From NCBI RefSeq assembly GCF_018332715.1, contig NZ_BOQP01000050.1:123607-187606 (forward strand): a stretch of 64,000 nt of DNA, written 5' to 3'. This document shows, piece after piece, positions 44,579 to 53,004 of this stretch (the first letter of the stretch is position 1; each line of letters starts with the position of its first letter). The notes below the pieces were generated by a model, which made no database searches, had not been told where the DNA came from, and was given only the letters and a program-made list of their open reading frames with translations. The DNA comes from Winogradskya consettensis (lineage in GTDB: Bacteria > Actinomycetota > Actinomycetes > Mycobacteriales > Micromonosporaceae). The position numbers and the translations under genes were made by a program.

Positions 44579-45898
44579 ATGTGGTGGAACGACCCGAGCG
44601 CCCGAGCCGCCTTCGACACCGCCGACCGGCAACGCGCGCAACTGGAGGCCGACGGGTTCGCCCCCGCGACCGTGGCCCGCATCCAGCGGCAGAAGCTCGC
44701 CGAGCTCTGGGACCGGGCCGCCGCGGTGCCCTACTACCGCGACCTTCCCGGCTTCGCCGCACGTGACCTCGCCACCCTGCCGGTCACCGGTAAGGACGTG
44801 GTCAAGGCCCGGCCGATGGACTTCTGCCCGCCCGGGCTCACCGGGACGCTCAAGTACTACGAGAGTTCCGGCTCCACCGGCAACCCCACCCCCACGCCGC
44901 GGCTGGCCCGCGACGTGATCGCGAACGTCATCGGGGTCAGCCCCCTGTGGCGGCGGCTGCTGGGCACCGAACCCGCGGGAATCGTGTCGATGCTGCCGTC
45001 CGATGTCGTGCCGGTCGGGGACTTCGCCGCCGCCGCGTGCGAATACCTCGGGCATCAACTGCTGCGGGCGTACCCGTTCAGTACCGGCATGTGCGACTTC
45101 GATCGGCTCGCCGCGCTGTTCACCGGTTTCCGGCCACGGGCCGTCTTCGCCGCACCCGGCGTGCTGTCGCAGTGGACCCGGCTGCTCAAGACCCGCGGAA
45201 CCCTGTCCGACGTCAGGGCGAGCGTCGGCACCATCCTGCTGCTCGGCGAGGTCTGCCTCGCGGGCCAACGCGCCAAACTCGCCCGCGACTGGGACGCCGA
45301 CGTGTTCGACGTGTCGTACGGCAGCACCGAGACCGGCACCATCGCCGCGGCCTGCGAGCACGGGTCGATGCACCTGCTCGAGCACGGGCACATCGTCGAG
45401 ATCCGTGACAGCGACGGCACCGTCGGCCCGGCGGCACCCGGCGCCGGCGGCGAGCTGGTCACCACGACGCTCAACAACGTCGCCCGGCCGCTGCTGCGCT
45501 ACGGCACCGGCGACCACGTCGACGTGGCGGCCGAGCCGTGCCGGTGCGGGCTGCCGCTGCCCTCGATCGCGGTCCGCGGCCGGGCCACCGACCAGGTCTC
45601 GCTGCACGGCCAGGTGCTCACCGAGCAGCGCGTCGGCACCGTGGTCTACGACGACCACCGGCTCACCGGCTACCTGATCCAGCTACGTGCCGACGGCGGC
45701 CGCGGCCGGCTCGTCCTGGAACGCGACGTCGATGTCACCGACCCGGACGAGGACCTGATCACGGCCGCCGCCAAGCGGTTCACCGAGGCCGGGATCGACT
45801 GGGACGACATCGTGGTAGTGCACCAGCTCCCGGCGACCAGCAAGTCCGGCGGCAGCCAGAAGAACTGGAAGAGGACGAACCTGGTGACGGTGTCATGA
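44579..45898 (+). CDS. PaaK-like (phenylacetate-CoA ligase family) adenylate-forming enzyme 1
   Basis: This 439-residue protein has the compact PaaK-type ANL fold: N-terminal VPYYRDLPGF, P-loop-like YESSGSTGNPTPTP (near residue 95), adenine/acceptor motif SYGSTETGTI and hinge region LLRYGTGDHV. The C-terminus ends PATSKSGGSQKNWKR with candidate Lys residues. Such enzymes activate carboxylic acids as adenylates and transfer them to CoA, a carrier protein or an amine. GAAGGA precedes the ATG, and the stop overlaps the next gene as ATGA. It could load the beta-amino acid or another building block onto the operon's carrier protein. Confidence 0.85.
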   Translation: MWWNDPSARAAFDTADRQRAQLEADGFAPATVARIQRQKLAELWDRAAAVPYYRDLPGFAARDLATLPVTGKDVVKARPMDFCPPGLTGTLKYYESSGSTGNPTPTPRLARDVIANVIGVSPLWRRLLGTEPAGIVSMLPSDVVPVGDFAAAACEYLGHQLLRAYPFSTGMCDFDRLAALFTGFRPRAVFAAPGVLSQWTRLLKTRGTLSDVRASVGTILLLGEVCLAGQRAKLARDWDADVFDVSYGSTETGTIAAACEHGSMHLLEHGHIVEIRDSDGTVGPAAPGAGGELVTTTLNNVARPLLRYGTGDHVDVAAEPCRCGLPLPSIAVRGRATDQVSLHGQVLTEQRVGTVVYDDHRLTGYLIQLRADGGRGRLVLERDVDVTDPDEDLITAAAKRFTEAGIDWDDIVVVHQLPATSKSGGSQKNWKRTNLVTVS

Positions 45899-47586
45899 CC
45901 ACCGCGACGGCCGGCACGATGACGCTGTTCACCACCGACGGCGGCGCCCGGGTGCCCGAGGCGGACCTGTGGTGCAGCTACGCCGCGGTCCGCGGACTGC
46001 ACTGGCTCGGCGCGGTCCCGGCCGACCCGGACGCGGTCGCGACGTTCATGGCGTCCCGGCAGAACGCCGACGGGGGCTTCGCCTGGCAGCGTGGTCTGCC
46101 CTCGGACATCTGGGCCACCTACTACTGCACCCAGACGTTGCGGGACCTCGGCCGGCCGGTGCCGCATCGCGACGCGCTCACCGCGTGGCTGCCCGAGCTG
46201 CGCAGCGACGGCGGTTTCGGCATGTCGCCAGGCCGTCCCGCCGATGTGTGGGCCACCTACTACGCGGCCCGGACCAGCACGGAGATCCTCGGCCTGCCGG
46301 TGCCCGACCTGCCCGGCCTGGGCCGGTGGCTGGCGTCCTGCCAGCACGACGGTGCGGGCGTGGGCTGGCAGCCCGGCAGCGACCAGCCCGACGTGCGGGC
46401 CGGCTACTACGCCGCGAACGCCTGGCGGGCGGTGGCCGGGGACGCCCCGGTCCCGCTGCACCGCGACGGTGCGGTGCGCTGGCTGCGGGACCGGCAGGGA
46501 CCCGACGGCGGGATGGGCTTCACGCCGGGGGCCGAGTCGTGCACCTGGGCGGCGTTCAGGGCCGTCCGCGCCTTGAACGCGCTCGGCGCCACGGTTGCCG
46601 GCCCGGACGCCTTGCGCCGCTGGCTGGCCGCCCGGCGGCTGCCCGGCGGGGGCTACGAACGGTGGGACGGCTACGGCAGCGCCGACGTCTGGTCCTGCTT
46701 CACGGTCGCCGGCACCCTCGAGGTTCTCGACGGCTGCGTCGGCGACGACCCCGCCACGGTCGAGCTCGTCCGCGGCTTCCAGCAGCCCGGGAGCGGCTTC
46801 ACCTACCGCGACCCCGGTGCCGCCGGTGACAGCCTGGCCACCGCGGCGGCCCTGCTGAGCCTTCCCGCCGGCGACGCCCGCGCCGGGTCGCTGGTCGGAT
46901 GGCTGAGGGCTGCCCAGTTGCCGTACGAGGACGGCGTCATGTACATGCCCGGCCGCGGCGCCGAGATCCGCTGCACACTGTGGGCGGCGGCGGCCCTGGC
47001 CGCCCACGACCGGCACCTGGACCTGTCCCGGCTGCGGCGCTGGCTGCGCACGCTGCAGAACGTCGACGGCGGGTTCGGGTACTGGCACGGGCGCGGCTCC
47101 GACCTGACGTCCACCGTGTCAGCCCTGGAACTCGCCGAGACGGCGGGGATCGACGCCGCCACCACGATCGACCTGGCCGCCCTGCGCCGGTTCGTCGACG
47201 CCGAGCGGGCCCGGCAGCCGGTGACGCTGACCGGCACGGCACAGATCGCCCGGGCGCTGGCCCTGCTCGGCGCCACCACGCAAGCGGCAGGTCTCGCCGC
47301 GACGATGTCCGGCTGGGCCGGCCCGCTCGGCGGGTACTCCGCCACCCCGCGCGGCATCCCCGACCTGCTCAGCACGTATCAAGGCGTCCTGACCACGCAG
47401 GTCTGCGGTGCCTTCACGGACCTGGCGGCGCTGCGCCGCTTGTTGCGCAAGCTCAGAACCGGTGACGGGTACGCGTGGAGCCCGCTCAGCCGCGACCCCG
47501 CCGGCCCGCTCGCCAACTGCCTGGGCGCCCTGCTGACCGCGACGGCCGACGGGCGCCTGCCCGTGCTGCCCCGCCTGAACCTGTGA
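45895..47586 (+). CDS. Alpha/alpha-toroid protein (prenyltransferase/squalene-oxidase repeat)
   Basis: The 563-residue protein consists of eight or nine repeats of about 50-60 residues: a helix ending in QNADGGF or RSDGGFG, then a second helix such as DIWATYYCTQTL, DVWATYYAARTS or DVWSCFTVAGTL. This is the toroid fold of protein prenyltransferase beta subunits and terpene cyclases. The class II cyclase DxDD acid motif is not visible, and the classic zinc-site spacing of prenyltransferases is not clear. Its role is therefore unknown: cyclase, prenyltransferase-like enzyme or scaffold. It overlaps the upstream gene by 4 bases, so it belongs to the pathway. Confidence 0.8.
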   Translation: MTTATAGTMTLFTTDGGARVPEADLWCSYAAVRGLHWLGAVPADPDAVATFMASRQNADGGFAWQRGLPSDIWATYYCTQTLRDLGRPVPHRDALTAWLPELRSDGGFGMSPGRPADVWATYYAARTSTEILGLPVPDLPGLGRWLASCQHDGAGVGWQPGSDQPDVRAGYYAANAWRAVAGDAPVPLHRDGAVRWLRDRQGPDGGMGFTPGAESCTWAAFRAVRALNALGATVAGPDALRRWLAARRLPGGGYERWDGYGSADVWSCFTVAGTLEVLDGCVGDDPATVELVRGFQQPGSGFTYRDPGAAGDSLATAAALLSLPAGDARAGSLVGWLRAAQLPYEDGVMYMPGRGAEIRCTLWAAAALAAHDRHLDLSRLRRWLRTLQNVDGGFGYWHGRGSDLTSTVSALELAETAGIDAATTIDLAALRRFVDAERARQPVTLTGTAQIARALALLGATTQAAGLAATMSGWAGPLGGYSATPRGIPDLLSTYQGVLTTQVCGAFTDLAALRRLLRKLRTGDGYAWSPLSRDPAGPLANCLGALLTATADGRLPVLPRLNL

Positions 47587-47592
47587 GCGTCC

Positions 47593-47970
47593 ATGCCCAC
47601 CACGACCATCGAGTCCACACCCCTCGACACGCCGGTGCAGCGCCGCATCGCCAAGCGCCTGACCTTCTGGTGGCGCCGCCACGGCGTCGACGTCAACCAC
47701 GTGCTGACGGTCTTCCGCCCGGCCCCGGCCCTCTACAGCGGACCCTTCCCCCTGCCCGGCCCGTTCGCCCTGGTCACCTGCGTCGTCGCCGCCGATCGCA
47801 CCGCGCAGTTCCGCCGCGAGTACGCCCACGCCGTCCGGGACGCGCTCACCCCGGACCTGCCCGCACAGGCCGTGTTCCTGTCGTTCCACCCCACCGATCC
47901 CACCGACCACTTCGGACCGCACGTGCCGAATTGGATACCCGAGACACCCGTTCTGGAGGCACCACGATGA
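47593..47970 (+). CDS. Small conserved-looking protein, possible tautomerase-fold enzyme
   Basis: This 125-residue protein starts MPTTTIESTP. Pro at position 2 would become an N-terminal proline after Met removal. A helix (PVQRRIAKRLTFWWRRHGVD) and the strand VNHVLTVFRP follow, an order that resembles the 4-OT/MIF tautomerase superfamily, where Pro-1 is catalytic. The second half is FALVTCVVAADR, a helix and VFLSFHPTDPTDHFG. I cannot confirm the family; an uncharacterised operon-specific protein is the alternative. It starts 6 bases after the toroid gene and overlaps the carrier-protein gene by 4 bases. Confidence 0.55.
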   Translation: MPTTTIESTPLDTPVQRRIAKRLTFWWRRHGVDVNHVLTVFRPAPALYSGPFPLPGPFALVTCVVAADRTAQFRREYAHAVRDALTPDLPAQAVFLSFHPTDPTDHFGPHVPNWIPETPVLEAPR

Positions 47971-48251
47971 CCGACACCGAGCTCCGCAACGCGGTCCGGG
48001 ACACCGTTTCCGGCCTGCTGGAGCAGGTTCTCACCGCAGAGCAGGACGACTCACCGCTGGCCGGACTGGCCCCCGGCCGCTACGACAGCCTCGGCGTGCT
48101 CGACTGCGTCGGGCTGGTCGAGGAGCGCTTCGACGTCGAGATCGACCTGGTCAGCGACGACCTGCGGAGCACGTTCGCGAGCGTCGCCGCGATCGCCGCC
48201 CTCATCGGCCGCAAACGCCGCGACCAGAGCGTGCTGCAGGCGCTGCTGTGA
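47967..48251 (+). CDS. Stand-alone acyl/peptidyl carrier protein
   Basis: This 94-residue acidic protein matches the carrier-protein fold: helix 1 (ELRNAVRDTVSGLLEQVL), the phosphopantetheine attachment motif YDSLGVLDCVGL with Ser41 at the start of helix 2, and helix 3 (RSTFASVAAIAALIG). It is the only carrier protein in the window. It overlaps both neighbours by 4 bases, directly before the truncated AMP ligase and PaaK-like enzyme 2, the likely loading enzymes. Intermediates of the pathway are probably carried as thioesters on it. Confidence 0.88.
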   Translation: MTDTELRNAVRDTVSGLLEQVLTAEQDDSPLAGLAPGRYDSLGVLDCVGLVEERFDVEIDLVSDDLRSTFASVAAIAALIGRKRRDQSVLQALL

Positions 48252-49177
48252 GCACCGCCGACACCCTCGACGAACTCGCGTTCGCGACGTCGGGCTCCAC
48301 CGGAGCCCCGATCAGCTGGCTGCGGACCCGCGACCAGGTGGACGCCGAGACCCGCCTGCTGGCCCGCCTCTGCGCGTCCGGGGGCATCGACGGTGTGGTC
48401 ACGTACGCCCCACGCGAGCACCTCTACGGATACCTGATGGGCGTCGCCCTGCCCGAGCACCTGCGGGTGCCGGTACGCACCACCGACCTGCTGTCGTCGC
48501 CCGCCGACGCGCTCACAGGCCTGCACCGGCCGTTGATCGCCGCCCTGCCCGCCACGTTCGCACACCTGGCCCGCTCACACCCGGCACTGACCGCGCTGGA
48601 CCGGCTGGTCCTGGTGCACAGCAGTGCGGCACTGCCGTCCGGAGCCGCCGCGGTCCTGGCCGCGCTGCCCGTCGAAACCCGTTTCGTGGAACTGTTCGGC
48701 TCCACCGAGACCGGGCTCATCGCCACCCGCGACGACCCCGCCGGCACCACCTGGCAGCTCGCCCCGGACGTCACGTTCACCGATCCGGCCGACGGCACGC
48801 CGGGACCGCTGAGCGTGCGGAGCCCCCGGCTGGCCCGGCAGTCCGGCCACGCCCGTCCCCGGCACTGGCGCACCGGCGACGTCGTGGCGGTCACCGGGCC
48901 CCGGACGTTCCGGTGGCTCGGCCGCCGGGGCGAAATCGTCAAGGTCAACGGCCGCCGGATCGAACTGGACGACGTGCTGGCCCGGCTCGCCCCGGCAGCG
49001 CCCGGCACCCGGCTCACCGCCCGGGCGCACCGGGACCCGCTGCGCGGCGAGTGGTTCACCGTCGTGGCGCACACCGCCGACCCGGCGGTCCTCGCCGCCG
49101 TCCGCGACCACAGCCGCGCCCTGCCCGCCGGACTCCGGCCCCGGGCCGTCGAGGCCTTCACCGAGGAGACGCCATGA
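48248..49177 (+). CDS. Short AMP-ligase-like protein lacking N- and C-terminal parts of the ANL fold
   Basis: This 309-residue protein begins almost directly at the ANL P-loop (FATSGSTGAPISW, residues 11-23). It contains LFGSTETGLIA, WRTGDVVAV and the hinge-like RRGEIVKVNGRRIELDDV. The usual first 100-150 residues are absent, and no catalytic A10 Lys (GK near the C-terminus) is visible. It may rely on a partner subunit, catalyse only the thioester half-reaction, or be a regulatory relic. The GTG start overlaps the carrier-protein stop, and its own stop overlaps PaaK-like enzyme 2. The coupling and intact frame argue against a pseudogene. Confidence 0.75.
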   Translation: MSTADTLDELAFATSGSTGAPISWLRTRDQVDAETRLLARLCASGGIDGVVTYAPREHLYGYLMGVALPEHLRVPVRTTDLLSSPADALTGLHRPLIAALPATFAHLARSHPALTALDRLVLVHSSAALPSGAAAVLAALPVETRFVELFGSTETGLIATRDDPAGTTWQLAPDVTFTDPADGTPGPLSVRSPRLARQSGHARPRHWRTGDVVAVTGPRTFRWLGRRGEIVKVNGRRIELDDVLARLAPAAPGTRLTARAHRDPLRGEWFTVVAHTADPAVLAAVRDHSRALPAGLRPRAVEAFTEETP

Positions 49178-50388
49178 CCCCGATCGTCACACCGCGGTCC
49201 ACGAACACCAGTGCGGCGATACGCACGCTGATCCGCCGCTCGGCGGCCCTTCCCCTGCTGGCCGACAAGTACCGCGACATCGACCTGGACGACGACTTCG
49301 ATCTGGCCACGGTGCCGCCGATGACCCGTGACGACATCACCACCTGCGCCGCCGAGGTGCTGGCGAGCGGCCTGCGCACCGGACCCGCTTACCTGTTCAC
49401 CAGCGGCGGGAGCACTGCCGAACCCAAGCTGGCGTGGATTCCCTGCGCGATGCACCTGCCCGAGCTGCTGACGCATTGGCAGCCGTTGCGGGCCACCGAC
49501 GTACTCGCGAACCTGGCGATGCCCGGACGGCTGTGGTCCGCGCACTACTGCTACAACCGGGTCGCCGAGCACGCCGGGGCCGGGGTCATCGGGCTGGGCA
49601 ACATCGACGACGACGAGTGGGGACGCTGGCTCGACTTCCTGCACGCCAACGGCACCACCGCGGTGGCAGGCACACCGTCGCAACTGCTCAAGCTGCTGTC
49701 GTACGCGGTAAGGAACCGGCACCCCGTGCTGAGCCGGCTGCGCGCCGGTCTGTGGTTCGGCGAGCCCTGCGAGCCGGAGCTCCTCGAGGCCCGCGACGCC
49801 TACGCACCGCAGTTCGGGCTGTGGGGCAACTACGGGTCGACGGAGACGTGGGTCATCGGCCACAACGCGCCGGGTTGCCCCGCGGACACGTTCCACCTGC
49901 TGCCCTATCAGCACGTCGACCTCGTCGACGACGTCGTGCTGGTCACCACTCTGCACCCGGAGGCGGTGAGTCCGGTGATCCGCTACCGGATCGGCGACCG
50001 CGCCGAGCCCGTCGACTGCCCGTGCGGCACGCCGGGCAGGTCGCTGCGCCTGCTCGGCCGCGAGGGTTCGCTGATCAAGTTCGCCGGGACCCTGGTCAGC
50101 CCGCAGGACCTGGCTCTGCAGGCCCGGCAGGTCCCCGGCGTGGCCGCCGCGCAGATCGCCGTGCTGTCCGGGCCCGGCACCGAGGTGATGCAGGTCCGGG
50201 TGGTCACCGAACCGGGCGCGCGGCCCGACCTCGCCGTCATCCGCGACCGGGTGCTGAACTCCCACGTGGACCTGGGGTTCGGCCTGCGCGGCGACGACGA
50301 GGCGTTCGTCGTGCGAACGGTCACCGCACTGTCCGCCAGCGCGCAGACCGGCAAGACCCCGGCGCTGATCCGTGAGGACCTGCCATGA
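49174..50388 (+). CDS. PaaK-like adenylate-forming enzyme 2
   Basis: This 404-residue protein has the PaaK-family core: LFTSGGSTAEPKLAW (P-loop), WGNYGSTETWVIG, hinge region RYRIGDRAEPV, and a C-terminal lid with candidate catalytic Lys in SAQTGKTPALIR. It is only distantly related to the first PaaK-like enzyme of the operon, which suggests a different acid substrate. ATGA overlaps link it to the short AMP ligase upstream and the amidase downstream. Activation of an acid for transfer to the carrier protein or directly to an amine is the likely role. Confidence 0.85.
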   Translation: MTPIVTPRSTNTSAAIRTLIRRSAALPLLADKYRDIDLDDDFDLATVPPMTRDDITTCAAEVLASGLRTGPAYLFTSGGSTAEPKLAWIPCAMHLPELLTHWQPLRATDVLANLAMPGRLWSAHYCYNRVAEHAGAGVIGLGNIDDDEWGRWLDFLHANGTTAVAGTPSQLLKLLSYAVRNRHPVLSRLRAGLWFGEPCEPELLEARDAYAPQFGLWGNYGSTETWVIGHNAPGCPADTFHLLPYQHVDLVDDVVLVTTLHPEAVSPVIRYRIGDRAEPVDCPCGTPGRSLRLLGREGSLIKFAGTLVSPQDLALQARQVPGVAAAQIAVLSGPGTEVMQVRVVTEPGARPDLAVIRDRVLNSHVDLGFGLRGDDEAFVVRTVTALSASAQTGKTPALIREDLP

Positions 50389-51692
50389 CCCGGCTCCACC
50401 GCGGCCCGCGCCCGCTGTCGCTGGCCCGCCGGGACGCGTTACTGCGGTCCGGACGCCTCGACCCGGCCGCATACCGGCGGCGCCTCGCCGCGCACATCGC
50501 CGGCCTGGAACCCGCGATCACCGCGTTCGTGTCCGCGCCGGCACCGGACGACGACCGGGTTCCCGGCGCGCCGTCGTACACCGTCAAGGACACCATCGAC
50601 GTCGCCGGGTTGCCCACCGGTCTGGGCCTGCGCGGCGGCCGGCCGGGCACCGCACGGCACTCGGCCGGGATAGTCGCCGCGCTCAGCGACCGCGGCTGGG
50701 TGTGCACCGGCAAGGTCACCACGACGGAATGCGCGCTCGGCACCGTCAAGCCCAGCCGCAACCCGTGCTACCCGCACGTCAGCCCGGCGGGGTCGAGCAC
50801 CGGCTCCGCGGTATCGGTCGCGGCCGGCTTCTGCGACGCCTCGGTGGGCAGCGACTCCGGCGGCTCGTTGCGCTGGCCGGCCGTCTACTGCGGGGTGACC
50901 GCGCTGCGGCTGACACCCCGGGCGGACCTGCTGCGCGGGGTGCACGCGGTCGCGCCGAGCATGGAGTCGACCGGGCTGATCACCCGTACGGTCGCCGACC
51001 TGACCTGGCTGTGGCGGCGGCACGACCTGGCCTGCGTCGCACGGTCGGACGTGCCCGCCCCCGACCGGATCCGGTTCGTCGTCTCGCTGCCCGGCGCGGA
51101 GTCCATCCATCCCGAGATCAGCGCGCTGATCGCCCGGACCTTAGCCGCGCTCACCGCCGCCGGGCACCACGCCGAACGCGCCGGCCTGCCGCAGGTCTGG
51201 CAGGAGCGCGGCCCGGCAGCCGAACTGCTGGCCCGGGAGGCGCACGACACGTTCGCCGCGCTCGCCGGCGACCCCTCGGCTGCCCTCGGCGCGGATACCC
51301 GCGCCGCCATCGCCCACGGCGCGGGGATCGGTGACGCCCGCTACGCCGAGCTGCGCGAACGCCAGGACCACGCGGCCCAGCGGCTCGCCGCGTTGCTCAG
51401 CGGACCGTACGACGTCCTGGTCATGCCGCTGGAAACCGGGCTGCCCGACCCCGCCGTGCCCGCCGGCCCGCCACCGGACACGGGCGCCCTGCCGCCCCTG
51501 GGCGGATCGGACGGCGTGAGCCTGACCCTGATCGCCAACTTCGCCCGGCTCCCCGTCCTCGCCCTGCCGTTGACCCTGTCCAGCCGCAGGTCCCCGCTCG
51601 GGGTGCAACTACTGGCCGCACCCGGCGCCGAACACGTCCTGCTGGCCGCCGGCGCGCTCCTCGAAGAACTCGGAAGGAAACCCCATGCCTGA
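50385..51692 (+). CDS. Amidase-signature family enzyme 1
   Basis: This 435-residue protein has the complete Ser-cisSer-Lys triad of amidase-signature hydrolases: Lys68 in SYTVKDTID, cis-Ser138 in SPAGSSTGSA and nucleophile Ser161 in SDSGGSLRWPA. The family hydrolyses amides or transfers the acyl group to another amine. It overlaps the preceding gene by 4 bases and the following ATP-grasp gene by 8. A second, divergent amidase closes the operon, so one of the two may remove a protecting acyl group put on by an ATP-grasp ligase. Confidence 0.9.
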   Translation: MTRLHRGPRPLSLARRDALLRSGRLDPAAYRRRLAAHIAGLEPAITAFVSAPAPDDDRVPGAPSYTVKDTIDVAGLPTGLGLRGGRPGTARHSAGIVAALSDRGWVCTGKVTTTECALGTVKPSRNPCYPHVSPAGSSTGSAVSVAAGFCDASVGSDSGGSLRWPAVYCGVTALRLTPRADLLRGVHAVAPSMESTGLITRTVADLTWLWRRHDLACVARSDVPAPDRIRFVVSLPGAESIHPEISALIARTLAALTAAGHHAERAGLPQVWQERGPAAELLAREAHDTFAALAGDPSAALGADTRAAIAHGAGIGDARYAELRERQDHAAQRLAALLSGPYDVLVMPLETGLPDPAVPAGPPPDTGALPPLGGSDGVSLTLIANFARLPVLALPLTLSSRRSPLGVQLLAAPGAEHVLLAAGALLEELGRKPHA

Positions 51693-53004
51693 TGGCCGCG
51701 GTGACGCCGTCGTCGTGTTCGGTGCCCTGTTCGGCACCCGCTATCCCCACCTCGTCGCGGGAGCCGTCGCCCGCGGCCTGACCGTTCTCGGTGTCGACGC
51801 CCGCAGCCCCGGCAAGGAACTCGTCGACCGGGCCCGGCGCACCGACGCCGGGCACCCGCTGGCCGGGCTCGACCAGCTCGCCTGGATCGACGCCGAACGC
51901 CCGGAACAGCTGCTGGAACAGGTCATCGAGTGGGGCCGGCAGCACCGGGTCCGTGCGGTGATCGCGCTCGGCGAGGACTTCGTCGAGCCGGCCGCGACCG
52001 TCGCCGACTATCTCGGGGTGCCGTCCCCCGGGCTGCGGGCCGCCCGGGTCTGTCGCAACAAGCTGCTGCAACGGCGCATGCTGAGCGAGGTCAGCCCTCT
52101 GTCGCGGCTGCTCAGCGCCGAGGAACGCGCCGGCGGCGACCCCGGATGGGACACGTTCCCCGCGGTGGTCAAGCCGGTCGCACGCCAGGCCAGTTCCGGG
52201 GTGATCAGGGTGGCCGGCCCGGCGGAACTACGGGCGGCGCTCAGCGAATACGAACCGGGCGAGCCCGTCCTGGTCGAGCAACTCGTCGAGGGGCACGAGA
52301 TCTCGGTCGAGGCGCTCGTGCAGCACGGCGAGGTGATCTTCTCGTCGCCGACCGGCAAGCGCACCAACGAGCACGGCGGCGACTTCTTCGTCGAGATGGG
52401 ACACACCGCACCCGACCCGGAACTCGACGCGGCCACCACCGCGGCGGTGCTCGAGACCAACACCCGGGTGCTGCGCCGGCTCGACTTCCGCGACGGGATC
52501 GCCCACGCCGAGTACCGGATCGGCGCCGACGGGACACCCGTACTGATGGAGATCGCCGCCCGGGCCGCCGGCGACAGCATCCTCATGCTGTACCACCTGG
52601 CCACCGGCGTACCGATGGAGACCGCACTGCTCGGCATCGCGCTCGGTGAGCCCACCACCTATCCCCCCGTACGCCGGTACGCGCGCCAGGTCTACCTGCC
52701 GCACCGGCCCGGGATCCTGCGGGACGTCACCGCGGACGGTCTCGGCACCCCGGTGACGTGGCTCGACGAGCGGTGGATGTGGCCGCCCGTGCAGCCGTCC
52801 CCGGCCGGGGCCCCGGCCCGCATTCAGATGATCATGGCCGGACGGCCGGCGGGCACCGCGCTCGCCGAGATCCGCCAGTCCGGGGACCGCTCCAGCATGT
52901 ACGTGATCGATGCCGCCACGGCCGGGGAGCTCGACGCCATCGAGGCCCGCTGCACCGCGGCGATCGAGGTCCACACCGACGTACGCACCGAGGTGGCGGC
53001 GTGA
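51685..53004 (+). CDS. ATP-grasp carboxylate-amine ligase 1
   Basis: This 439-residue protein has an N-terminal pre-ATP-grasp domain (AVVVFGALFGTRYPHLVAGA), a central ATP-binding segment (FPAVVKPVARQASSGVIRV, then EPVLVEQLVEGHEISVEALV) and the metal-binding strand VLMEIAARAAGDS. A C-terminal domain of about 110 residues follows. Such ligases make amide bonds through an acyl phosphate, as in L-amino-acid ligases and DdaF-like enzymes. It is paralogous to the ATP-grasp gene two positions downstream. Overlaps with amidase 1 and the MFS gene place it inside the pathway. Confidence 0.88.
   Translation: MPDGRGDAVVVFGALFGTRYPHLVAGAVARGLTVLGVDARSPGKELVDRARRTDAGHPLAGLDQLAWIDAERPEQLLEQVIEWGRQHRVRAVIALGEDFVEPAATVADYLGVPSPGLRAARVCRNKLLQRRMLSEVSPLSRLLSAEERAGGDPGWDTFPAVVKPVARQASSGVIRVAGPAELRAALSEYEPGEPVLVEQLVEGHEISVEALVQHGEVIFSSPTGKRTNEHGGDFFVEMGHTAPDPELDAATTAAVLETNTRVLRRLDFRDGIAHAEYRIGADGTPVLMEIAARAAGDSILMLYHLATGVPMETALLGIALGEPTTYPPVRRYARQVYLPHRPGILRDVTADGLGTPVTWLDERWMWPPVQPSPAGAPARIQMIMAGRPAGTALAEIRQSGDRSSMYVIDAATAGELDAIEARCTAAIEVHTDVRTEVAA

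Noticed and set aside
43077..44762. A 561-codon open frame on the minus strand over the radical SAM gene
   Set aside because: It is antisense to a gene with clear radical SAM motifs, is Arg/Gly/Val-rich low-information sequence and has no recognisable domain. High GC content produces such shadow frames.
45895..47586. Interpretation of the toroid protein as a squalene-hopene or other class II terpene cyclase
   Set aside because: I could not find the DxDD acid motif and there is no isoprenoid gene nearby, so only the fold is called.
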